Below are positions 30,189 through 39,828 of a DNA stretch of 64,000 nt, piece after piece. Under the pieces are notes generated by a model. The model was not told the origin of the DNA, did not search any database, and worked only from the letters and a program-made list of their open reading frames with translations. Every line of letters begins with the position of its first letter. Positions within the stretch are counted from its first letter, which is position 1. Both the position numbers and the translations under genes were made by a program. Source of the DNA: Martensiomyces pterosporus (lineage: Eukaryota; Kickxellomycota; Kickxellomycetes; Kickxellales; Kickxellaceae); the NCBI GenBank assembly GCA_025201845.1, contig MU604009.1, positions 1 through 64,000 of the forward strand, written 5' to 3'.

Positions 30189-32210
30189 ATGAGCAGCTTT
30201 TCTGGGCAAGGGAATCGGGGTAGAGGCCGTGGCCGTGGCCGCGGTCGCGGACAAGGCGGTGGTGGCGGCAACCCCGTGTTTTCTCGCCTTGGTCCTGGCA
30301 ACGGACAGTTTGGGCAGCAGAATGAGCAGACCTCGTTCGGCACATTGTAAGTGGTCAACACATCTTCTGGCCGGCTTTGTGCAGCAAAGGGAATAAGCTG
30401 GACATGTTCAGCGACACTATGCACAGTCACTCTAATTTGAAGCTGAAGCCAGCCACCTCCCCGTTTCCTTGCGCTGTGTAGCTCGTCGTTTGGCGAGGCA
30501 AACGCGATTGGCAGCAGCGGAGGGCCGGTCCAGGTCTCGATAAAAGGCTGGCAAGGAGGAACCGAGTCGTCGCTGACGAGGTTCTTGGATCGCAAGATGG
30601 AGCGCGCTGTGCCCATCGAGAGCATTAACTACCGAGGGGATATCATGTACATATCGGTTGCAGGCATGGGCGTTGCGCAGGACTTGCTGAAGCTGAACGG
30701 GATTCGATTTGCGGGCCACAGCCTCTCGTTCCAAATAAAGACGCACCCAGTAAAGTTTGGCAGCAATGGCTCCGGCAGGGATGGTTCTCCAAGCCAGACC
30801 AGTTCTGGCAGCGCAGCTATAAAGGACCGCTTGGTAGCTCTGCTTCAGACTCGCGTTGACATGCAAAGCAGCTCGCTTGATCTGTCAGCGCTAGCTGCAG
30901 ACCCAATCATCACTTCGCTGGGAGCTGATCCTCTGCACGATGGCAAAATATTCAAAGCGATTTTGGTTGTTGCAGCACAGCTTTACCCAAGCATCATCAC
31001 GATCAATCTGGCTAACAATGGCTTCCATTCACTGAAGCCAGTTGCAGAGCTTGGGCACACGTTCCCCAACATCAGGAATCTTTCGCTGATGAACAACATG
31101 ATCTCTGACTACCGCGAGCTCAGCTACCTCTCATCGCTGGGATCTACTGCCCCGCTGAAGCAGCTCACAGAGCTCATTCTGATTGGAAACCCGCTTCGAG
31201 ACGCAGAGTTGGCAGCAGCGCCCGATGGCGCCAACTACGTCAGCCAGATACAGCAGCGGTTCCCTACAGTCAGCATGCTGGATATGAACCCTGTTACGCC
31301 GCGCACTCAGCCTGGGACTCCTAGTGCTGCAGCAAACGGCAATGCAGCACCAAAGAAGCTCCCGCTCCCTACAAGCCCCTCATTTGTCGAAAACAGCGAG
31401 ATTGAGGAGCTTTCAAATGGGTTTCTGGCTGGGTTTTTTGGGCTCTACGACGGCAATCGTGCAGGGCTAGCAGACATATATGAGCCAGCAGCGCAGTTCT
31501 CGCTGCTAGTTGATACAACGCACCCGACCAGCTCATTTGCGCAGAGCGATCCAAACAGCCAAAGGCACATTGACTTTTCGACATACCTCAGCATCAGCCG
31601 CAATCTTGCTCGCGTCAAATCCCACCAAAAACGCATCAGCACGCTCATCTTGGGGAACCGAGCGATTACAGAAACCCTATTGCAGCTTCCGCCCACACGG
31701 CACCCGATCCAGGACGCGCAAAGGTTCAGCTTTGAATCGTGGCAGTCGGAAATTGCCAGCAGCGGGGCACCCGTCCAGCCTGCAGTCATTGTGGTTGTCC
31801 ACGGCGAATTCACCGAGCAGCAGACGCAAAACGTGGTATCGTTTGACCGCACATTTGTGCTTGTTCCAGCCCAGCCCGGATCGCCTGCTGCTTCGGCTGG
31901 ATGGCCCTGTGCTATCCGACATGATAGCCTTGTCATTAGGCGCTACAACGGATTTCAGAGCTGGCAGCCAGAGGCCGCTGAAAGCGATGCAAAGGCGCCG
32001 GCTGGAGCACCGGCAGCAGCAGCAGCAGCAGCAGGCTTTAGTGGCCTCACTCCAGAGCAACAGGCCATGGCTCAGGCGCTTCAGACACAGACACGTATGA
32101 ACAGCGAGTGGACAGTAAAGTGTCTGGCCGATTGCGGATGGAACTTTCAGCAGGCTGTGGCTACGTTTGAACAGGTCCGTGGTACACTGCCACCGCAGGC
32201 TTTTCAGTGA
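30189..32210 (+). CDS. MEX67: mRNA export factor Mex67 / NXF1
   Basis: Two exons, 30189-30346 and 30482-32210 (donor CATT|GTAAGT, acceptor TGTAG, phase 2), give 628 residues. The N-terminus (about residues 9-27) is a Gly/Arg repeat (RGRGRGRGRGRGQGGGGG), likely RNA-binding. Next come an RRM-like fold at about 69-140 (QVSIKGWQGGTESSLTRFL), leucine-rich repeats at about 222-330 (INLANNGFHSL, LSLMNNMISD), an NTF2-like domain at about 360-545 (LSNGFLAGFFGLYDG) that pairs with Mtr2/NXT1, and a C-terminal TAP-C/UBA domain at about 575-628 (MNSEWTVKCLADCGWNFQQAV) that binds FG-nucleoporins. Together these move mRNPs through the nuclear pore. Yeast Mex67 lacks a clear RG-rich N-terminus, so this resembles NXF1 more. 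It converges with MAK11. Confidence 0.94.
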
Positions 32211-32429
32211 GGGCGTTAAAAGAAAGCAATGCAGCTGTGCCCTTTTCTTCCTTGACCCCAATACATACAGGCTGTAAGCGTGCTTTTTATGTTGTGCAAA
32301 CTGTGCGGGCCAGAAGGGGTTCTTTCGCTTTTTCAGTGCTCGTTTGAGATGCCCTGTATGCCGTCTGCGCAGGGCTGCCATCGATTGATGAACAAAAGAG
32401 CTGTGCGTAACATGTCGGTGTTTATTCGG

Positions 32430-33527
32430 TTAAAAGACATTGTTTGACGCTACCACGCATGTAAGCCGGGTATCGGCGTTGTACTTTGCCAAGGGCTCAG
32501 GCTTCAAGTCGGGAATGGCCTTTGTTTTCTCTGGCTCTTCCAGAGAGCTCACAGGGCCAATCAGGTCATCGAGCTTCCACGCCTTGACCCAGCCATCCGA
32601 AGAGATGGAGACAGCGACCGTGTGGACGGAGCCGTCAGGGAAAGTCATGTCTACGCCAGACAGGCCCTTGATGCGGTTGTCGTGGCACAGCACCGAGGCA
32701 AGCTCGGCGCCGCCAATCGAGAAAATGTGAATGCGCTTGTCCTGGCAGCCCACAAGCACGTAGTCTTTGTCTTCATACGAGACGATCAGGACGCACAGAA
32801 TGCGCTGGCGAGAGAAGATGGTCGACTTTGCCTCTGGCTGGCCTACGCTGAACAGCTGAATCTCGGTTGCATAGGCGATCGCATAGAGCGAGCCCGAGGG
32901 GTTCCAGGCAACGATCTCGCCGACTTGCGGTGTCTTTGTGCGGCTCGCACGCTGTCCAGTCAGCAGGTTCCACAGCACGATAGTGCGGTCTTGCGAAACG
33001 GAGAGCGCTAGCTTGCCCGTGGGGTGGATTGCAATGTCGTTGACGGGGCCCTTGTGAGCCTTGAGAACCTTTAGAGGCTCCCAGTCCTTCGTGCGGAATA
33101 TGCAGATCGCGCCATCATCGCTTGCCGACAGAAGGTGAGTGTGGCCGTGGAACCGCAGCGCAGTGATTGAGCCCTTGTGCTCGTGCAGCGATCCGAGCTC
33201 CACGCGCTTCTTTATGTCGTAGAGCTTGATGATCTCGTCTGTGCTGCCGGATGCCAGATAGCGGCCGCCAGCAGAGACAGCCTTGATGCAGCCGATATGT
33301 GCAGGGAAAATAAACTGCGGGTTGAGGGTTAGCGTGCTGCCGACAAAGCGGCCCTCGAGTCCATACAGAATGCGCTCGTATGTGCCTGCTGAAACCAAGA
33401 ACGAGTCCTTGGCTGGCACGCTCTTTCCAAGTGCCGGGAGGGCCTCGTCGGCAGCGGCAGCAGCCGTTTTCTCTGCTGTGCCGCTGCTACTCTCTTCGAT
33501 TCTGGCTTTCTTCCGTTGTCCCGCCAT
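32430..33527 (-). CDS. MAK11: WD40 ribosome-biogenesis protein Mak11 (PAK1IP1 homologue)
   Basis: 365 residues from the ATG at 33527 (MAGQRKKARIEES); the frame is open further upstream but with no earlier ATG. A basic, probably nuclear-targeting N-terminus is followed by a seven-bladed WD40 propeller: FVSAG-type first blade (DSFLVSAGTYERILYGLEG), ASGSTDEIIKLYDIKKR, LSASDDGAICIFRT, LSVSQDRTIVLWNLLTGQRA, VGCQDKRIHIFS and SSDGWVKAWKLDD. The STDE-IKLYD signature is typical of Mak11/PAK1IP1. In yeast Mak11 acts early in 60S subunit assembly. It shares a divergent 703-bp promoter region with the mitochondrial carrier gene. Confidence 0.93.
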   Translation of the reverse strand: MAGQRKKARIEESSSGTAEKTAAAAADEALPALGKSVPAKDSFLVSAGTYERILYGLEGRFVGSTLTLNPQFIFPAHIGCIKAVSAGGRYLASGSTDEIIKLYDIKKRVELGSLHEHKGSITALRFHGHTHLLSASDDGAICIFRTKDWEPLKVLKAHKGPVNDIAIHPTGKLALSVSQDRTIVLWNLLTGQRASRTKTPQVGEIVAWNPSGSLYAIAYATEIQLFSVGQPEAKSTIFSRQRILCVLIVSYEDKDYVLVGCQDKRIHIFSIGGAELASVLCHDNRIKGLSGVDMTFPDGSVHTVAVSISSDGWVKAWKLDDLIGPVSSLEEPEKTKAIPDLKPEPLAKYNADTRLTCVVASNNVF

Positions 33528-34230
33528 CAGTGTCTGGTGTTTGTATATGGTGCAGCAGTAGAAGTGGTAGAGCGAATTTTCGCTGTTGAAGAAGAAGAAG
33601 AAGAATTTTATTGGCCCGTTTTTGCTACTCAAAACCAAGACTAATGGGAGTTAGGAAAAAGGATGTGAGCCGCTGTGAAAATTGCTGCAACTTCGCTGTT
33701 GAAGGAGCGCGCAAGAGCTAAATTAAGCAGCTATAGAAGCAATTTTTTCCTCTGCGACGGAGGCTCGTTTTGCACAGCACATCTCGGCACTGCCCGATCA
33801 AATCAGCGTGATATTTCAGATCAGAAAGTGCCTCCAAGGATATTTCGCCCATTCAAGGCAGGCAGGGCACGGTAGAGCTCGGCGGCAGCAGGGAGCGCAC
33901 TGCCGCCTCGGGCTGCAAAGGGAAGGCAGGGCGTGGCTCGCGGCGGGATTCGTGTGCCTGGCTGGCTGTGACTGGTATTCTCGTGTTTTTTTTTGTGGAG
34001 GGATCGGCGCGAAGGGAAAAAAAGATGGTTGCCATCTCTTTTTTTTTTTTCCCTGGGCCACTGAGGCATCTTTTCTTTATCAACGCTAGCAGCAGAGGGC
34101 CGCATACTATCGCTTGACCGCTGCTCGTTTGTTCTTGCTGCTGTGCTTATCTTTTTCTTTTCTGAGTGCTCGGTGCTTCCCTCTTGTTTTCCCCTTTATT
34201 CTCCTCTTTGCTGATTTCCTTCGTAGGTGA
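33528..34230. other. Divergent promoter region between MAK11 and a mitochondrial carrier
   Basis: No gene seen. Near 33591-33603 an AAG repeat lies in the MAK11 leader. A T-run (34040-34050) and a T/C-rich block (34130-34220) precede the carrier. A TCGTAG acceptor-like site at 34221-34226, just before its ATG, could end a 5'-UTR intron. Confidence 0.5.
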
Positions 34231-35434
34231 ATGGCAATGGCTGGCGATTCCTCAGTGCTGGTAAATTCAGACACCGTGCCGCCCGCGCCTGTGTGGAGCT
34301 CGCGGTACTGGTTTGGCAACAGCGACGTCACCTGGCTCAAGCACTTGCTTGCTGGTGGTATCTCGGGTGCCGTTTCGCGGACCGTCGTCAGTCCGCTTGA
34401 GCGCATGAAGATTTTGTTCCAGGTAAGGTGCCCGTACTGTCTTTAATCGACGCGCTACTGCTCGTTGTAGCTCAGGGACGCCTTATGTATGCCCCTCGCC
34501 TCTATATCGCAGTAGCCCTGGCTCCCCGTATTCGCTCGCCCCATTCATCCCCCGCCATTCTTATTACTATTCCTGTTCCTGTTCCTGTTCCTGTTCCTGT
34601 TCCTGGCTGTAGGTGCAATCGAGAGGGGCAGGTGCCTCTTACAGCGGCGTGATTGGAACGCTTGCGAAGATTTGGCGCGAGGAGGGGATCGCTGGTTACA
34701 TGCGCGGAAACGGTACCAACGTCGTGCGGATAGTCCCCTACTCTGCCGTCCAGTTTGCCACTTATGAGCAGCTCAAGACGCTGCTGATGGAGGAGGGCAA
34801 GACAGAGCTGGATACGCCCCGGCGACTTACTGCGGGGGCTGGCGCTGGTATCGCTTCTGTTGCTGCCACCTATCCTCTGGACATTGTGCGCACCAGAATC
34901 AGCGTGCAGACCGCCCATGCTCTCGCCAACATCGAGAGGCTGCCCAAGGACGCTCGCGGCCGCCCCATCATCCCAAAGATGCCTGGCATCTGGGAGACGT
35001 TCACCCACATCTACAAGACCGAGGGCGGCCTGCGTGCCACCTACCGCGGCTTTGGGGCGACGCTTGCCGGTGTTGCTCCCTACATCGCCCTCAACTTCCA
35101 GTGCTACGAGGTTCTGCGCAAATTCTTCACGCCCGAAGGCGAGTCGTCGCCCTCTGGCGCACGCAAGCTTGCTTGCGGTGCGCTTGCCGGCTGCTGCGCG
35201 CAAACGATAACATATCCGCTTGACGTGCTCCGCAGACGCATGCAGGTCACGACCATGTCTGGAATCAGCTACAAGTACTCCAACACATTCGACGCGATCA
35301 AGCAGATGATCAGATCGGAGGGCTTCCTTGGTCTGTACCGGGGTCTTGTTCCCAACTACCTCAAGGTTGCGCCTGCAATCGGCGTGAGCTTCTGGTCGTA
35401 TGAGATGGCCAAGGACGCACTCAAGAAGTGGTAG
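34231..35434 (+). CDS. Mitochondrial carrier, yeast YPR011C-type (APS/PAPS transporter)
   Basis: Two exons, 34231-34422 and 34613-35434 (phase 0; CAG|GTAAGG ... TGTAG), give 337 residues. Three tandem mitochondrial-carrier repeats are clear, with signature motifs [21 protein letters not shown] and [12 protein letters not shown], each followed by a basic/acidic network residue set and six transmembrane helices. The closest family by eye is yeast YPR011[31 protein letters not shown]-like MPGIWETF, and [14 protein letters not shown] all correspond. That carrier exchanges adenosine 5'-phosphosulfate and PAPS across the inner mitochondrial membrane. SLC25A42-type CoA carriers are related, so substrate assignment is less certain than family. 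Confidence 0.9.
34571..34606 (+). repeat. Hexanucleotide repeat inside an intron
   Basis: Five TCCTGT units plus TCCTGG fill the polypyrimidine region just before the 3' splice site of the carrier intron, so repeat length could influence splicing. Confidence 0.9.
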
Positions 35435-35719
35435 AGGAAAAGGGGCTGCGCTCATCTATTTTTGCTCCCATTTGCCCTTCGTCTGCTTGGGCATCTCCTG
35501 TTTGTCCCAGGCATATACATACATACATATGACGCCGCAATGCCTCCCCTACCTACCTTCCCCATTGCAACTAAAACTACAGCTAGGACTACGCTTTTAC
35601 GACACGACGCCCCTCTCTACAGGCGCTCGCTTTTTGGCCGCTCTCTTTCTTCATTATAAAACAGCACACACATAGAAAGCACACTGCCATTTGCCCGCTA
35701 GATGAAGGAGCCCAAAAAG

Positions 35720-37138
35720 CTATACCTTGATGTAGACCTTGCGAGTTATCAGCAGCCGCATGGCAATCAGGAACAGAAGCGAGCACACTGGCAGGATTGC
35801 CATGTACCAGATGGAGCTTTTGTAGTCTGTGCGGTGCCCGACGTTGTCCAGGAGCGCACTCATCGGCGGAACCCCCAGAAGACCGCCGGCAAAGTATCCC
35901 AGGAACAGCAGCCCGATGATCGAAGGCAGGCGAGCGACCCCAAACACCTGCGCGGCTACAACAGGAATGACAGACACCATGCCGCCGATAGCAAACCCAA
36001 ACAGAATGTCCACGGCAAACAGCGTTCCAACTGTGTCAAAGGGCACCCACATCACCAGGAGGCTGATGACCGCCAGGGCAGTGTTGAGAATCATCAGATT
36101 CAGCGGTCCAACAACATCCGCCAAAAACCCGACGGCCAGCCGGCCAAGCACGCTGAGCCCGTTCATGAGCGTGTCCATGTTGGAGCCCCAGTTCTCTGAC
36201 TTGTGCAAGACCACCACGCTGTATGATGGTATCTGGTAGAACGGGCCAAAGTAGGTGGCCACGGCAAACACAACAGCGGCCAGATACATGTTGAACCGCA
36301 TGCTCTTGAGCAGCGTCCAGTCAATGATGCGCTCGCACTTGTTTGGGACCAGGCGAACACGCATCCACGGGCTGACGAAGAGCACGATGCACATGGATAT
36401 AATCCCAGTCACACGCATCGCCCACGGCCGCCCCAGGGAGTCGAGCAGCGACTGGGTTGCAGAGGTCATCCACATGCCGCCCACGCCACTGCCAGAAAGC
36501 GCAATGCCGGTTGCCAGCCCGCGACGCTTGGTGAACCACTGTGTTGGTATCGACGTTCCCGCGACAAAAGGGAACGATGCACCGAGCCCATACAGCAGCC
36601 CCTGCGTAAGCATGAGCGTCCCGATGCTCTTGCAGAACGAGCCGCCGATGAGCGCTGCGCCCATGACGAGTGCACCAAAGGCGTTCATCAGGCGCGTGTC
36701 AAAGTGCTCGCACAGGAACCCCGACAGCACCCCGCCAAGACACATGATTAGAAACTGGACGGTGCCGACCCACGAGATGATTGCCGTCGTCGCATGCGGG
36801 AACTCGTTCAGCTGGTAGTGCTGCTGGTACACGCCATACGCATCGTTGATTCCGATCGACAGCATCAGCGAGAAGAAGCAAGCGACAATGACCATCCACG
36901 CGTACAGGCTGTTGGGCTGCTTGTCTGTCGCCTCCTCTGCTCGGAGATCTGCTGCAGCGACAAACTGCACAGCGTCCCACTTGGGCTTTGCACCCATCTC
37001 TGGCTCGGCTGCAGCGCTGCTGCCGAGCAGCACGGTGTCGCCAATTTCGTGGCCAGAAAGCCTGTTAGAGCCGTCGCTAGCGCTGCATTCGGTGTTGCTA
37101 GCTATCTCTAGGCATGTTTTCTCGGTGCCAATGTCCAT
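35720..37138 (-). CDS. MFS transporter, monocarboxylate (MCT/Mch) type
   Basis: 472 residues from the ATG at 37138 (MDIGTEK), no intron. A soluble N-terminus of about 75 residues is followed by twelve predicted helices. Fungal MCT-family features are visible: YAWMVIVACFFSLMLSIGINDAYGVYQQHY at helix 1 (GINDAYGVY corresponds to the common NxFGVYQ motif), TQWFTKRRGLATGIALSGSGVGG between helices 4 and 5, and NGLSVLGRLAVGFLADVVG after helix 7. Related proteins move monocarboxylates, riboflavin or unknown solutes across the plasma membrane; yeast Mch members have varied substrates. The SDR gene lies upstream on the same strand (503 bases). Confidence 0.88.
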   Translation of the reverse strand: MDIGTEKTCLEIASNTECSASDGSNRLSGHEIGDTVLLGSSAAAEPEMGAKPKWDAVQFVAAADLRAEEATDKQPNSLYAWMVIVACFFSLMLSIGINDAYGVYQQHYQLNEFPHATTAIISWVGTVQFLIMCLGGVLSGFLCEHFDTRLMNAFGALVMGAALIGGSFCKSIGTLMLTQGLLYGLGASFPFVAGTSIPTQWFTKRRGLATGIALSGSGVGGMWMTSATQSLLDSLGRPWAMRVTGIISMCIVLFVSPWMRVRLVPNKCERIIDWTLLKSMRFNMYLAAVVFAVATYFGPFYQIPSYSVVVLHKSENWGSNMDTLMNGLSVLGRLAVGFLADVVGPLNLMILNTALAVISLLVMWVPFDTVGTLFAVDILFGFAIGGMVSVIPVVAAQVFGVARLPSIIGLLFLGYFAGGLLGVPPMSALLDNVGHRTDYKSSIWYMAILPVCSLLFLIAMRLLITRKVYIKV

Positions 37139-37515
37139 ATGGTCTTGAAATCTGGCCACACAAAAAATATATATTTAGGGGTGGATGTCTGGAGTAATAT
37201 CGAGTCCAGGAGGCAATAGATAAACGATGAGCGAGGGGAGGTCTGTACAGGCACCTGCGTATCCTAGAGTGAGCGCTCGGCGACTAGAGCAACGTCGGCA
37301 GTGGTAAAAGCAAGGATGGAGAGAGGGCGTTCATCTCTGGAGTGCTGGCGCAAGAGGGACACGAGAATAATCGAGGGAGGGGGGCAGCACGATGCATGGC
37401 TTCCAGAGCAGTACGCCGCCCCCCAATTCAACAAAAGCGGCCACAAGGCGTGGCACAGATTATTCGCCATCTTCTCCCAGCGCAGCCGGATACAAGCGAG
37501 TGCAGCGAAGCGAAG

Positions 37516-37551
<36 letters not shown>

Positions 37552-37640
37552 GGCACTCGCCAGAAACAATGGACATCAGAGCGGCGCAAGGCCGACAGAA
37601 AGAATAGTCTGTTTGCCCGTTGAGGGAGCGAAAGAGCGCC
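37139..37640. other. Intergenic region with a CAG run
   Basis: Promoter of the minus-strand MFS gene and 3' flank of the SDR gene. A TATATATTT stretch at about 37168-37177 lies upstream of the MFS start. A CAG microsatellite is listed separately. No gene seen. Confidence 0.55.
37518..37550 (+). repeat. (CAG)11 microsatellite
   Basis: Eleven uninterrupted CAG units in the intergenic region between the MFS and SDR genes. Confidence 0.95.
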
Positions 37641-38675
37641 TCAATGCGAAATGTCCACTGAGGGCAAGTGCATTTGCTCGCCAGCAGAGATGTGCTGGCA
37701 CTTGGCCAGCTGGGATGGCGCCCTGTGGTTGATGTCGTTGACAGTGAAACTCCAGATGCGGTCGTGTGTGTCGGCAGACACCATGAATCGAGTGAGTGGC
37801 AGATTCTCCAAACGGTCGCTCATCAGAGTGCCAGACTGCTCAGCTGCAAACTCGGGCTGGATTGCCAGGTACACCACGGTCTCTGCTGCTTCCATAGCCA
37901 AAATCGACTGGGCATACAGCCACGGCCGAAGTACCTTTTGGAGCCAAGCCAATGCTGGGTAGCGCATGTTGTCCTCAACGACTGGGTACGGCACCATTGG
38001 TCCTGTGCTGATATGGTAAAACGCAATGCTGTGGTGCATCTCAGCCAGGGAAAGCGTCATTGCGTCTAGGTAAAGCCCGATCGAAGAGATGGTTTCCAAG
38101 TTGCTCTTTCCATCAAGTCCCAAGTTGGTCAGGTCGAGGTTTGCGCGGCTTCCAGCATGCAATATATTGATTACGCGGCTGCTTGGCTGCAACAGCAATC
38201 GAGGCAGCAGCCGCTGGATGAGCAAGAAGCGAGACAGGTACAGCAGCGCAAACCAGTAGTCGATGCCCTCGCTAGTTTTTACAGAACTGCTGAGCATCGT
38301 ATAGTTGGAAGACGAGCCATAGCAGCCAGCAGCCAGCACCAGTGCGTCGATGCCCCTGTCTGCGGCCAAGCAGTCTTCCTCTACACAGTCGGCAATGCGG
38401 CCAGTCTCGCTCAGCAGCGACAGATCGCCAATAACCAGCTTAAACACCGCGCTGCTGGCATGAGGCGACCTTTCCTGGCAGCTTCTAATAACCTCCTCGC
38501 CCGCATCCCTCGCGCGACCCACGATAGTCACAGACGCACCCAGGCTGGCTAGCTTTTCCGCCGTTGCTGCGCCGAGCCCTCGCGTTCCGCCCACAACAAC
38601 CACATGCCTCCCGCTGTAGCCCAGCGCATCGTTCTTTTCGCGGAAGCGCTGAATGTAGTGCGGGACGCCAATCAT
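37641..38675 (-). CDS. Divergent short-chain dehydrogenase/reductase
   Basis: 344 residues from the ATG at 38675, no intron. A Rossmann fold is clear: VVVVGGTRGLGAATAEKL carries the nucleotide-binding GGTRGLG at residues 29-35, followed by SVTIVGRARD, a GDLSLL acidic site and LVLAAGCYG in place of the NNAG motif. The region expected to hold the catalytic Tyr-x3-Lys pair reads GLYLDAMTLSLAEM (about residue 200), so the usual Lys is replaced by Met. The Ser position is within NILHAGS. The protein may therefore be catalytically weak, use another residue, or be a non-enzymatic binder. Cofactor and substrate cannot be assigned. It is longer than classical SDRs (250), with an extra C-terminal 90 residues. 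Confidence 0.82.
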   Translation of the reverse strand: MIGVPHYIQRFREKNDALGYSGRHVVVVGGTRGLGAATAEKLASLGASVTIVGRARDAGEEVIRSCQERSPHASSAVFKLVIGDLSLLSETGRIADCVEEDCLAADRGIDALVLAAGCYGSSSNYTMLSSSVKTSEGIDYWFALLYLSRFLLIQRLLPRLLLQPSSRVINILHAGSRANLDLTNLGLDGKSNLETISSIGLYLDAMTLSLAEMHHSIAFYHISTGPMVPYPVVEDNMRYPALAWLQKVLRPWLYAQSILAMEAAETVVYLAIQPEFAAEQSGTLMSDRLENLPLTRFMVSADTHDRIWSFTVNDINHRAPSQLAKCQHISAGEQMHLPSVDISH

Positions 38676-39828
38676 TATTGCCACAACAAAGCCAATTAGG
38701 TGGGGGGAAAAAGGCTGGACAAGCAGGGAGCATGGCAGAGCCGGATAGCAAAAGCAGCTACAGCGGCAGCCTGCTCAGTCAAGAGGAAAATCCGGCACAC
38801 CGAAGAGCCCCTCTACGCGCGCCCAGTGCCCTCCGCCCACTCAGCCCCCTATCGACCGTGATCAGCGGCGAGGCGAGAGAGCCCTTGGCTAGTGCTCACG
38901 TGATGGTCTCCTCTACATGGCACAGAACAGGAGAGCGCTCAGCTGCATGCACTTGCCGCCGGCTGATTTGGCAGTGCGTGAAGTGCTGCTGCTGGGTCTG
39001 TTTCGCTGCGAGGGCTTCCGCTCGCCTGTGGCAGCGCCGCATCTCCATCGCTATCTGATCCAAATAGCAAGCCGCATGCTGGTGGACACCCGCGCCTTGT
39101 ACGTGTGCATGCTGCGCGGTGGTGTTGGCTAGGCGGGTGCTGCTCACAGGGCACCACTAGCGGCACGCTGTCCACTGCATGCTTTCTGCGCCCGGGCAGC
39201 GCCCAGCCACCGGGGTTATTCTCCAATGCAATCACAGAAATAAAGCGCGGCAGGCAAGGAGGGGGGCTAATTTTCCACTCAGGCGCTTTAGCGGGCCCAG
39301 TAGCCTGCTATTTGCGGGCTGGACGGGGGAGGCATGGTCTATTTTTGCACACGGGTTGAGTGGGGGAGGGCGGTACCCGGCGGGCATTAGACACTCAACA
39401 TTCCCCAGTCCAGCATAGCGCCATCGCTAGCGCGCCAGGTTACTTCGTTCTCACCCCCCAAAAGAATTGACATTCCGTGAATCCTTCTCCATTGCTCACA
39501 CATGCGCGCACGAACGCACACATGCGCTATTGCTCCTTGCCTTGCATGTCTTTCGCTTTCTCCGCAGGCTGCTCTGCAGACTGCTGTCTAGGGCGTCCCC
39601 CGCACCACTCCTCGCCCTCTCGCTGCGAAGAGGGGTCCAGCTCCAGCACCCTTCTCTCTTAGCTCCTCTGCCAGCAGCGCTATCTATTTCTTCTTTCTTT
39701 CTATTGCTTGCGTACGCCATACACCGCGATCCGCTCCTTTTTCTCTGCACCATCTACGGCACCTCCACCCAGCCCTGGAAACTAGGTAATCGCCATATAG
39801 ATTCGCCGTTTTTGCTAGCCTAGGATAA
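38676..39828. other. Long intergenic region
   Basis: Divergent promoter region between the SDR gene (minus) and the orphan at 39829 (plus). Frames at 38732-39058 and 38917-39132 on the plus strand look partly protein-like but overlap each other and lack family features, so no gene is called. C/T-rich sequence covers 39530-39740. Confidence 0.45.

Noticed and set aside
34231..35434. Assignment of the carrier as an ADP/ATP carrier or Leu5-type CoA carrier
   Set aside because: It lacks the RRRMMM signature of ADP/ATP carriers and matches YPR011C-type motifs better by eye than Leu5.
38732..39132. Two overlapping plus-strand frames between the SDR gene and the orphan
   Set aside because: They compete for the same bases, are Cys/Arg-rich in a random-looking way and have no family match.
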